A stretch of 8,477 bases of DNA from Flavobacteriia bacterium. Lineage in GTDB: Bacteria > Bacteroidota > Bacteroidia > Flavobacteriales > Flavobacteriaceae. The stretch spans positions 1 through 8,477 of the forward strand of contig DRQI01000132.1 of NCBI GenBank assembly GCA_011330545.1, in the 5' to 3' direction. The position numbers and the translations under genes were made by a program. Under the pieces are notes generated by a model. The model did not search any database. It was not told the DNA's origin and saw only the letters and a program-made list of their open reading frames with translations. The stretch's first letter is position 1; each line of letters opens with the position of its first letter. This document shows positions 1 to 5,856 of this stretch, piece after piece.

Positions 1-2
1 AT

Positions 3-2234
3 ATTGCCATCGCTAAAGATACAGAGAATACACCCTCAAACGATAACGCCTCAGAGTCTTTTCAGCTCAAATTAGAATCGTATGAAATTCACAATAGCAC
101 TATTTCTTACGAAGATGGTTCGGGCAATATGGCATTTCAATTAACCAACTTCAATCATTCGGGTACCGGAAACCTGTCAGCAACCACCTCAAAGTTAACC
201 ACCACTACTTCCGGATTGATTTCTTTTCAGCTTGACAGTGTACGCTATCTAAACAAAAATAAAATTAAGTTAGATGCTGTTTTTAATATTGATGTAAAAG
301 AGCAACGGTACAGTTTTTTAGATAACAAGGCAATCATCAATCAATTGCCATTGGTTTTTGACGGTTTTGTAAAAGTTAATGAAAACAGTCAGGAAGTGAA
401 ATTGGCTTTTAAAACTCCTTCGTCAGATTTCAAAAACTTTTTGGCCTTACTTCCTGAGGTGTATTCTAAAAATATTGAAGGCGTCACCACTACCGGAAAT
501 TTTGACGTTACCGGAAATATCGAAGGGATTGTTGATGATACACATATTCCAACATTTAACATTAGCATTGCATCAAATAATGCATCTTTTAAATACCCCA
601 ACCTTCCTAAATCGCTTACAAATATCAATATCAATACCGAAATAGTGAATAAAACGGGGCTTACAAAAGACACCTATATCGCTATAGAAAAATTATCATT
701 TAAGGTAGACGAAGATATTTTTAATGCAACAGCTACTTTACGAAATATTACCGAAAACATGAAAGTAAATGCTTCTGTAAAAGGAACGGTAAACCTTGCG
801 AGTTTAGAAAAAATATATCCTGCGGAAGCTGTAAAAGGCCTCAAAGGAATTGTAAATGTTGATGCCACCACTAATTTTGATATGGCCTCTATCGAAAAAA
901 AACGCTATCAAAATACCAAAACAGCAGGGGTCTTTAAGCTGAGTAACTTTGAATATGTTTCTACCGAATTAAACAATCCGCTACAAATAAAAAAAGCGGG
1001 GGTTACCTTTACGCCTAAGACGGTACAATTAAATGAGTTTGATGCACAATTAGGGCAAACCGATGTGGCTACTACAGGCACTATAAAAAATTTATTAGGG
1101 TTTCTGTTTAATGATGAAGATATAGAAGGCAAATTTAAAATGACATCCACTACCTTTTCGGTAAATGATTTTATGGTTGCCGAAAAAGGGGAGGATACAG
1201 ATAATAGTGAAACGGCTAAGGCCGGAGAACAACTTAAAATACCTTCTTTTTTAAACGTTATTGTCAATGCCAAAGCCACAACGGTTTTGTACGATGACAT
1301 TGTGCTAAAAAATGTTACGGGAACCATGTTGATTAACGACCAAAAGGCAATCTTAAAAAATATGAGATCTACAGTTTTTGGCGGTAATTTAGGGTTTAAC
1401 GGCCTTGTTTCTACCAAAGATAGCATTGCTACCTTTGCGATGAATTTAGACGTCGCCAATTTTGATATTGCTTCGTCGTTTTCGTCATTAAAATTGTTTC
1501 AGGCCTTAGCGCCTATCGCCAAAGCAGTTCAAGGAAAAATCAACTCAAAAATTAGCTTGTCGGGAAATTTGAATGATGATTTTACACCCGATTTAAATTC
1601 GCTTAGCGGAGATGTATTGGGAGAGTTGTTAGCAGCAAAAATTTCACCCGATTCTTCACCATTATTACAAGGCTTAGAACAGCGCCTCAATTTTTTGGAT
1701 GTTAAAAAATTAAACCTCGAAAACCTAAAAACATCTTTAACTTTTAAAGATGGCAAAGTAGCGTTAAAACCTTTTACCTTGCATTATGACGATATTGAAA
1801 TAACTGTTTCGGGAAGCCATAATTTTGATACTTCATTGGCTTATGATGCCGTGATTAAGGTACCGGCAAAATATTTGGGCAAAGAAGCTTCACAGTTAAT
1901 TGCCCAACTAAATGATAAAGAACAAAACGATATAAAAGTACCTGTAAATGCATTGATTACCGGAAAATTTCAACAGCCGGCAATAAAAACAGATTTAACA
2001 TCGGCTATTGCCAATTTGAGTAAGCAAATAGCTGACAAACAAAAAGATAAATTGGTAGAAAAGGGCAAAGATAAAGTTACCAATGTACTGAATGACTTAC
2101 TCGGTGGTGGCAACAAGCAAAAAGATTCAACCGCAACAGATACGGTTAAAAAGAATAATGTAAAAAACGTTGCCAATGATATTCTAGGCCTTTTCGGAAA
2201 AAAGAAGAAAAAAAAGAAAGACACTATCAATTAA
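3..2234 (+). CDS. AsmA-family protein, C-terminal part (5' end outside window)
   Basis: The reading frame is open from the left edge, so the ATG at 129 is internal and about 743 C-terminal residues are visible. The protein has long runs of short alternating beta-strand-like segments with repeated FxVxG and xxGxF patterns. Conserved-looking stretches include LPLVFDGFVKVN, FKTPSSDFKNFLALLP, TTGNFDVTGNIEGIVDD and NASFKYPNLPKS, typical of the large AsmA-like proteins of flavobacteria. AsmA/TamB-type proteins are usually anchored in the inner membrane by an N-terminal helix and span the periplasm, with roles in outer-membrane assembly or phospholipid traffic. The anchor would lie in the missing part, perhaps 100-200 residues. 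The C-terminus is unusual: two similar motifs, VTNVLNDLLG and VKNVANDILG, then a run of seven lysines just before the TAA stop. It converges on the S41 protease gene across a palindrome-rich gap. Family call is firm; the exact role is inferred. Confidence 0.85.
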   Translation: MAIAKDTENTPSNDNASESFQLKLESYEIHNSTISYEDGSGNMAFQLTNFNHSGTGNLSATTSKLTTTTSGLISFQLDSVRYLNKNKIKLDAVFNIDVKEQRYSFLDNKAIINQLPLVFDGFVKVNENSQEVKLAFKTPSSDFKNFLALLPEVYSKNIEGVTTTGNFDVTGNIEGIVDDTHIPTFNISIASNNASFKYPNLPKSLTNININTEIVNKTGLTKDTYIAIEKLSFKVDEDIFNATATLRNITENMKVNASVKGTVNLASLEKIYPAEAVKGLKGIVNVDATTNFDMASIEKKRYQNTKTAGVFKLSNFEYVSTELNNPLQIKKAGVTFTPKTVQLNEFDAQLGQTDVATTGTIKNLLGFLFNDEDIEGKFKMTSTTFSVNDFMVAEKGEDTDNSETAKAGEQLKIPSFLNVIVNAKATTVLYDDIVLKNVTGTMLINDQKAILKNMRSTVFGGNLGFNGLVSTKDSIATFAMNLDVANFDIASSFSSLKLFQALAPIAKAVQGKINSKISLSGNLNDDFTPDLNSLSGDVLGELLAAKISPDSSPLLQGLEQRLNFLDVKKLNLENLKTSLTFKDGKVALKPFTLHYDDIEITVSGSHNFDTSLAYDAVIKVPAKYLGKEASQLIAQLNDKEQNDIKVPVNALITGKFQQPAIKTDLTSAIANLSKQIADKQKDKLVEKGKDKVTNVLNDLLGGGNKQKDSTATDTVKKNNVKNVANDILGLFGKKKKKKKDTIN

Positions 2235-2264
2235 TCAGAATAATTCCTTTACGCTCTGCGTCAA

Positions 2265-2285
2265 GCCTGCCAGCCGCAGGCAGGG
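2265..2285. repeat. GC-rich palindromic repeat, copy 1
   Basis: The core at 2266-2284 reads CCTGCCAGCCGCAGGCAGG. It differs by one substitution and one deleted base from the perfect 20-base palindrome CCTGCCTGCCGGCAGGCAGG. As RNA or single-stranded DNA it folds into a GCCTGC/GCAGGC stem with a five-base loop. It lies about 30 bases after the AsmA-family stop codon. It is far richer in GC than the flanking genes. No T-run follows, so it is not a canonical terminator. Confidence 0.7.
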
Positions 2286-2290
2286 TTTCC

Positions 2291-2365
2291 GCTTTACCTC
2301 TCCTTAGGAGAGCCTGCCTGACGGCAAGCAGGGTCGTAATCGCATTTAGCGATTGCGGGTGAGGC
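2291..2365. repeat. composite multi-hairpin element with terminal inverted repeats
   Basis: The ends can pair: GCTTTACC at 2291-2298 with GGTGAGGC at 2358-2365, eight pairs including two G-U wobbles when read as plus-strand RNA. Inside lie three successive inverted repeats. The first is CTCTCCT/AGGAGAG at 2298-2312, with perfect arms around one central T. The second is a CCTGC/GCAGG hairpin at 2313-2332. The third is GTAATCGC/GCGATTGC at 2336-2356 with loop ATTTA and one wobble pair. The layout is a closing stem around three hairpins. It resembles the short non-coding palindromic repeats (REP- or MITE-like) often dispersed in flavobacterial genomes; membership of a dispersed family is inference. 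It contains no start or stop signals suggesting a peptide. Confidence 0.55.
2312..2333. repeat. GC-rich palindromic repeat, copy 2
   Basis: The core at 2313-2332 reads CCTGCCTGACGGCAAGCAGG. It has two substitutions relative to the perfect palindrome CCTGCCTGCCGGCAGGCAGG, at positions different from those changed in copy 1. The start of this copy (2312) is 47 bases downstream of the start of copy 1 (2265), in direct orientation as far as a palindrome allows. It abuts the AGGAGAG arm of the preceding hairpin and forms the middle hairpin of the composite element. The two independent decay patterns suggest both copies descend from one palindromic ancestor. Confidence 0.65.
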
Positions 2366-2382
2366 AAAAGATATAATTTCGG

Positions 2383-2405
2383 TTTTTGACCTGTAAGGTC
2401 AAAAA
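2383..2405. repeat. perfect 10-bp inverted repeat with 3-base loop
   Basis: TTTTTGACCT at 2383-2392 and AGGTCAAAAA at 2396-2405 are exact reverse complements around GTA. The arms carry T5 on the left and A5 on the right. Read on the minus strand, the A5 arm becomes the T-run immediately following the next hairpin (2406-2454), so the two structures compete for the same bases. It lies between convergent genes, which fits a role at transcript ends. Confidence 0.6.
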
Positions 2406-2454
2406 GAAACGAGCGAAATACCTCTATGGCTCTGCCTCGAGGATAGTTCGTTTC
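2401..2454 (-). terminator. terminator-like hairpin plus T-run downstream of the S41 protease gene
   Basis: On the minus strand, 21 bases after the TGA stop of the protease gene, GAAACGA (2454-2448) pairs with TCGTTTC (2412-2406). A second internal stem forms between CCTC (2421-2424) and GAGG (2439-2442), extended past a bulge by TA/TA. The base of the hairpin is followed at once by five T (2405-2401). This is the hairpin-plus-U-run layout of a factor-independent terminator for the minus-strand operon. The stem has a large partly unpaired middle and the T-run is short, so strength is uncertain. It may also be part of a dispersed repeat. Confidence 0.4.
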
Positions 2455-2474
2455 AAGAAATTATTTATTAGCTG

Positions 2475-4061
2475 TCAATTTTTAAAATCTGAAATTTTAG
2501 GTTTTTTTTCTAAAGCCAATACCTTTTCTAGCATCTTATCATTTTCATTCAATATTTCAAAAAAGGCACTTTCTCCAAATAAGATACGGGCAAATAATGC
2601 TTTAAAATATATTTTTAAGGTAGGCATATTTATTTGAGGCCTATTGTTTATACCCGCAAGGTATTCATTGAGAATTTTGCCGTCTGTATCAAAATTCTTT
2701 TTAAAATCTTCAAAAGTTAAATTTTCAAACTGTTTGTGGTGGTAATCAATGGCATAGTCAAAAACAAAATTATTGACACCTTCAAAATCAATGGCGCCAA
2801 AATAGGCTGTAGTATCAATACCCACAAAAACATCGGGTACGATACCGCCACCGCCGTACACAACTTTACCTTTAGGGGTTACAAATTTTAGGGAATCGTT
2901 TACTTTTATACTATCGGCATTGGTCAATTCTCCATGGTGCAATCGTATCAACCGGTCTTCATAATAGGCATTTCCATCTTTGCCACCGTAGGGTTTTTGA
3001 ATAGACCTTCCGGTAGGTGTATAATAACGAGATACGGTTAACCTTACGGCAGAACCATCCCCTAAATCCATTTCCTGTTGTACCAAGCCTTTCCCGAAAG
3101 AACGCCTGCCTACAATAACCCCTTTGTCATTATCTTGTAAGGCACCGGCTACAATCTCACTGGCAGAAGCAGAGTTTTCATCAATCAATACATATACTTT
3201 ATGATTTTCAAAATCACCTTTTTTGGTAGCAAATGTCTTGTCGATTTTACCTCCTTTATTTTTAGTAAATACAATGAGTTTATCGTCTTCTAAAAACTCA
3301 TCTACAATTTGGGTGGCTACTCCCAAATAGCCTCCCGGGTTTCCACGCAGGTCTAATACCAACCGCTGCATTCCTTTTTTTAATAAGGCAGACATTGCCT
3401 TTTTAAATTCATCATGGGTAGTAGCGGCAAATTTGTTAATCTTAACATAACCCAACGTATCAGTAAGCATGTAATAAGCATCAATACTATTGATAGGAAC
3501 ACTGCCCCGTTTCAATGTAAAATTTAAAAACGTACCTTCAGGCTTTCTATATACAATAAGGTTGACTTTGGTATTAGGCTCTCCTTTTAAGGTTTTAAAG
3601 ATATAGTTTGTGTTTAATTTTTTACCGTATAAAGTATCTTTATCGGCAATTAAAATCCTATCTCCGGCTTTGATACCGGCCTTGTCGCTTGGCCCGCCTT
3701 TAATTACTTGCACAACGGTTAACGAATCTTTATACATTCTAAATTGTATGCCCACGCCTACAAATTCGCCATTCATTCTTTCGGTAATGGCATCGTGTTC
3801 ACTGGCAGGGATATATACTGAATGCGGATCTAATTTTCTTAAAATATTTCTAATAGTTCCGTCGAGAAGGCTATCGGTGTCAACTTTATCAACATAATCA
3901 TATTGAATGTAATCTATCAAACGCTTTATTTTGGCTTCGCTCGAACTCTTACTAAAAAGCATTACGGTATTCCTTTTAGGATAATTTAAAAAAGTACCTA
4001 TTAAAATACCCAACACAATGGCGATAGCAAATAGTAACGGAATGTATATTTTATTCTTCAT
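2475..4061 (-). CDS. S41 family C-terminal processing protease (CtpA/Prc type)
   Basis: A 528-residue envelope protease. Numbering from the ATG at 4061, residues 5-25 form one hydrophobic segment (signal anchor or signal peptide). A PDZ domain follows at about 98-170, starting GEFVGVGIQF. The peptidase core is at about 205-360, with LDLRGNPGG at 236-244 and DENSASASE at 294-302. The expected catalytic serine is S299 and lysine K324 in FGKGLVQQ, with Q328 following; S-to-K spacing of 25 matches E. coli Tsp (S430/K455). Such proteases cleave proteins from their C-termini in the periplasm. About 115 residues follow the core, a moderately long alpha-rich tail. A TTG in frame at 4070 would add three residues (MKI); I prefer the ATG because it precedes MKNK and the hydrophobic segment. 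The start overlaps the end of the dCMP deaminase gene by 11 bases, suggesting translational coupling. Confidence 0.92.
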   Translation of the reverse strand: MKNKIYIPLLFAIAIVLGILIGTFLNYPKRNTVMLFSKSSSEAKIKRLIDYIQYDYVDKVDTDSLLDGTIRNILRKLDPHSVYIPASEHDAITERMNGEFVGVGIQFRMYKDSLTVVQVIKGGPSDKAGIKAGDRILIADKDTLYGKKLNTNYIFKTLKGEPNTKVNLIVYRKPEGTFLNFTLKRGSVPINSIDAYYMLTDTLGYVKINKFAATTHDEFKKAMSALLKKGMQRLVLDLRGNPGGYLGVATQIVDEFLEDDKLIVFTKNKGGKIDKTFATKKGDFENHKVYVLIDENSASASEIVAGALQDNDKGVIVGRRSFGKGLVQQEMDLGDGSAVRLTVSRYYTPTGRSIQKPYGGKDGNAYYEDRLIRLHHGELTNADSIKVNDSLKFVTPKGKVVYGGGGIVPDVFVGIDTTAYFGAIDFEGVNNFVFDYAIDYHHKQFENLTFEDFKKNFDTDGKILNEYLAGINNRPQINMPTLKIYFKALFARILFGESAFFEILNENDKMLEKVLALEKKPKISDFKN

Positions 4062-4491
4062 AATCTTCAATATAAGTAATTTCTACGCCGGCTTTTTCTA
4101 AAAATTCTAATCCCGAACCGTCTTTATAGCCGTTGGCATATACCAATCTTTTGATACCCGATTGGTGGATAAGCTTGCTGCACTCTTTACACGGAGACAT
4201 GGTAATGTACAAGGTTGCTCCATTGCACGATTGTGTAGAGGATGCTACTTTTAAAATGGCATTTGCTTCGGCATGTAAAACATACCATTTGGTATCATTA
4301 TTTTCATCTTCGCAGATATTTTCAAATCCGGTAGGCGTTCCGTTATACCCGTCAGAAATAATCATTTTATCTTTAACTATCAGGGCCCCAACCTGTTTGC
4401 GTTTGCAGTATGATAGTTTTGCCCATACTTTTGCCATTTTTAAATAAGCGATATCATATTTTCGCTGTTTCTCTTCTGTCACCTGCGACAT
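4051..4491 (-). CDS. dCMP deaminase-family zinc enzyme (ComEB type)
   Basis: A 146-residue cytosolic protein with the zinc-deaminase signature. HAE at 73-75 supplies the zinc ligand H73 and the proton-shuttling glutamate E75, and SPCKEC at 99-104 supplies zinc ligands C101 and C104. NGTPTG at 50-55 and the C-x3-QVGA segment near 29-36 are typical of deoxycytidylate deaminases, as opposed to cytidine or tRNA adenosine deaminases. The reaction expected is dCMP to dUMP, feeding thymidylate synthesis. Length is normal for bacterial members, and the ATG at 4491 leaves no missing N-terminal part. Its stop lies inside the start of the protease gene. No Shine-Dalgarno-like sequence precedes the start. 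A variant -7-like TACTTTG (one base short of TAnnTTTG) is visible on the minus strand at 4568-4562, but this is weak. Confidence 0.92.
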   Translation of the reverse strand: MSQVTEEKQRKYDIAYLKMAKVWAKLSYCKRKQVGALIVKDKMIISDGYNGTPTGFENICEDENNDTKWYVLHAEANAILKVASSTQSCNGATLYITMSPCKECSKLIHQSGIKRLVYANGYKDGSGLEFLEKAGVEITYIEDYEE

Positions 4492-4557
4492 ACTGAACGG
4501 TTTTTTTATTGATTATTTCTTAATTTCCAATTGAAACGGCTAACCTACCGAATTACT

Positions 4558-4592
4558 ACGACAAAGTACCGAAAAAATTGTTTGATTGTCGT
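4558..4592. repeat. 7-bp inverted repeat in the spacer before the dCMP deaminase gene
   Basis: ACGACAA at 4558-4564 and TTGTCGT at 4586-4592 are exact reverse complements separated by 21 bases that include a run of six A. The pair sits eight bases beyond the HupE-like stop codon, in the 108-base spacer upstream of the dCMP deaminase gene. No T-run follows on the minus strand, so it does not look like a good terminator; an operator or chance are both possible. Nothing else is clear in 4492-4599. Confidence 0.3.
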
Positions 4593-4599
4593 TAAAGTT

Positions 4600-5181
4600 T
4601 TACCAAAATTTACGTTCGGCAAGCATGGGTATTACGATACCTATAACGATAGCTGAGAGCACCAATACCCAATCGCGTTTTGAAATTTTTAAAACTTTTG
4701 CAGCTAAGTATCCTATTGTTAAAATAGATATTACAATAACTAGCTGGGCGATTTCTATACCGAGGGCAAAAGATAATAAAGGCACTAATTTGGCTTCGGT
4801 TTCTTCGACAATCATTCTAAAATAATTTGAAAACCCCAATCCGTGAATCAATCCAAACGAAAAAGCAAAAAACAGATTAATATTGGTACTTTTTTTAGCT
4901 TGTTTTTTTACGGTTACGATATTGGTAAGTGCTGTAATTAAAATGGTAACGGGAATTAAAAATTCAACAACGCCAATATCAACAGATAATATTTTATACG
5001 CAGCCAGTGCTAATGTTAAAGTATGTCCTAAGGTAAAAAAGGTAATAAGCCATACTACTTTTTTAGCTTCATTAAAGCTATAAATAACCGTTAAAACCAG
5101 TAAAAATAAGATATGGTCATAAGCCTGCCAATCCAATACATGCCCGAGGCCTAGTTTTAAAAAAAGTATAAAATTGTCCAT
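4600..5181 (-). CDS. HupE/UreJ-family membrane protein
   Basis: A 193-residue, strongly hydrophobic protein with about six predicted membrane segments. It keeps the histidine and acidic motifs of the HupE/UreJ family: GLGH at 11-14, YDHILF at 21-26, LGHT at 52-55, GLIHGLGF at 110-117 and GIEIAQL at 141-147. Characterised HupE and UreJ proteins accompany hydrogenase or urease and are implicated in nickel or other metal uptake. The family branch in Bacteroidota is usually found without those enzymes, and none is seen here, so the substrate is unknown. The start chosen is ATG at 5181 (MDNFILFLKLGLGH), matching where family members begin. An in-frame TTG at 5205 would add eight residues without family support. 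It is followed after 108 bases by the dCMP deaminase gene on the same strand and preceded by 82 bases holding a possible promoter. Confidence 0.85.
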   Translation of the reverse strand: MDNFILFLKLGLGHVLDWQAYDHILFLLVLTVIYSFNEAKKVVWLITFFTLGHTLTLALAAYKILSVDIGVVEFLIPVTILITALTNIVTVKKQAKKSTNINLFFAFSFGLIHGLGFSNYFRMIVEETEAKLVPLLSFALGIEIAQLVIVISILTIGYLAAKVLKISKRDWVLVLSAIVIGIVIPMLAERKFW

Positions 5182-5216
5182 AATTGTTAAAATTACAAGT
5201 CCCAAATTATAAAAGA

Positions 5217-5224
5217 CAAATTTA
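5217..5224 (-). promoter_or_regulatory. possible Bacteroidota -7 element for the HupE-like gene
   Basis: On the minus strand the bases read TAAATTTG, an exact match to TAnnTTTG. It would start transcription about 30 bases upstream of the ATG at 5181. No convincing TTG-type -33 element is visible at the usual distance upstream. In AT-rich spacer DNA such a match can arise by chance. Confidence 0.3.
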
Positions 5225-5263
5225 AAGGGTTTATTTGGGGTTTAGAACTTGTATATTAGAATT

Positions 5264-5794
5264 TTAAGAGGTTATCTTTTGAAACAAATCCCAAAGAACC
5301 ACCCCGCAACTCACCGAAATATTCAACGAATGCTTGGTGCCGTATTGCGGAATTTCAACACAATAATCAGCTGCCGAAACTACTTCTTGTTGTACGCCTT
5401 TCACCTCATTGCCAAAAATAACCGCCGTTTTTCCTTCTTTTGAAGGGTTGAAATTTTGTAGCAATGTGGTGTTTTCCGCTTGTTCGATAGCCACTATTTT
5501 TATCTTTTCACTTTTTAATTTTTTTATCAGGGTAAGCGTATTTTCAACATATTCCCAATCAACGGTATCTGTGGCTCCCAAGGCAGTTTTATGAATGTCT
5601 TTATGAGGCGGTTTGGCCGTAATGCCACACAAATAGATTTTCTCAACTAAAAAGGCATCACTAGTCCGAAAAACCGAACCGATATTATTTAAACTTCTGA
5701 TATTATCTAATATAACCAGTAAAGGGGTCTTTTTTACTGATTTAAATTCTTCAACGGTTAATCTTCCTAATTCGCTATTTTTCAATTTCCGCAT
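5264..5794 (-). CDS. SpoU/TrmH-family RNA 2'-O-methyltransferase
   Basis: A 176-residue SPOUT-fold enzyme with the three family motifs. Motif 1 is LDNIRSLNNIGSVFRTSDAF (29-48) with N37 and the catalytic-type R43. Motif 2 is VIFGNEVKGV (125-134). Motif 3 is IPQYGTKHSLNISVS (148-162). The trefoil knot formed by motifs 2 and 3 binds S-adenosylmethionine. These enzymes methylate ribose 2'-OH groups in tRNA or rRNA; the target cannot be read from sequence. The protein is short and lacks the N-terminal RNA-binding domain of RlmB-type members, closer in size to minimal TrmL/TrmH-like enzymes. The ATG at 5794 gives a complete N-terminus. It is divergent from mutS across 62 bases and first in a run of four minus-strand genes. 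Confidence 0.9.
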   Translation of the reverse strand: MRKLKNSELGRLTVEEFKSVKKTPLLVILDNIRSLNNIGSVFRTSDAFLVEKIYLCGITAKPPHKDIHKTALGATDTVDWEYVENTLTLIKKLKSEKIKIVAIEQAENTTLLQNFNPSKEGKTAVIFGNEVKGVQQEVVSAADYCVEIPQYGTKHSLNISVSCGVVLWDLFQKITS

Positions 5795-5831
5795 AAAATT
5801 GGTTATCTTTAATTCTGAATAATTAACTTCG

Positions 5832-5839
5832 CAAAACTA
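5832..5839 (-). promoter_or_regulatory. possible -7 promoter element for the RNA methyltransferase gene
   Basis: On the minus strand the bases read TAGTTTTG, an exact match to the Bacteroidota TAnnTTTG element. Initiation would fall about 30 bases before the ATG at 5794, the same geometry as the candidate in front of the HupE-like gene. A TTTG lies 24 bases upstream, slightly far for a -33 element. For mutS in the opposite direction only a near-match, TATCTTTA at 5804-5811, is visible in the shared spacer. Confidence 0.4.
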
Positions 5840-5856
5840 ATTTAAAATTGCAATAA

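Noticed and set aside
908..1459. 183-codon minus-strand open frame inside the AsmA-family gene
   Set aside because: It is fully antisense to a clearly real gene, and its protein has no recognisable motif; the frame is an AT-rich coding shadow.
2298..2312. CTCTCCT/AGGAGAG palindrome as a terminator for the AsmA-family gene
   Set aside because: No T-run follows on the plus strand; the next bases are CCTGCC, so it is better explained as part of the composite repeat.
2291..2365. tRNA gene, suggested by the cloverleaf-like layout
   Set aside because: There is no TTCRANN T-arm sequence, no seven-base anticodon loop and no acceptor-stem geometry; loop sizes and arm order do not fit a tRNA.
2386..2637. 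83-codon plus-strand open frame running from the intergenic hairpins into the protease gene
   Set aside because: It consists of repeat sequence followed by the antisense of the protease C-terminus, is low-complexity and basic, and has no family features.
4070..4070. TTG at 4070 as the protease start
   Set aside because: It adds only MKI before a good ATG-MKNK start and lengthens the overlap with the deaminase gene to 20 bases; the ATG at 4061 is preferred, though TTG cannot be excluded.
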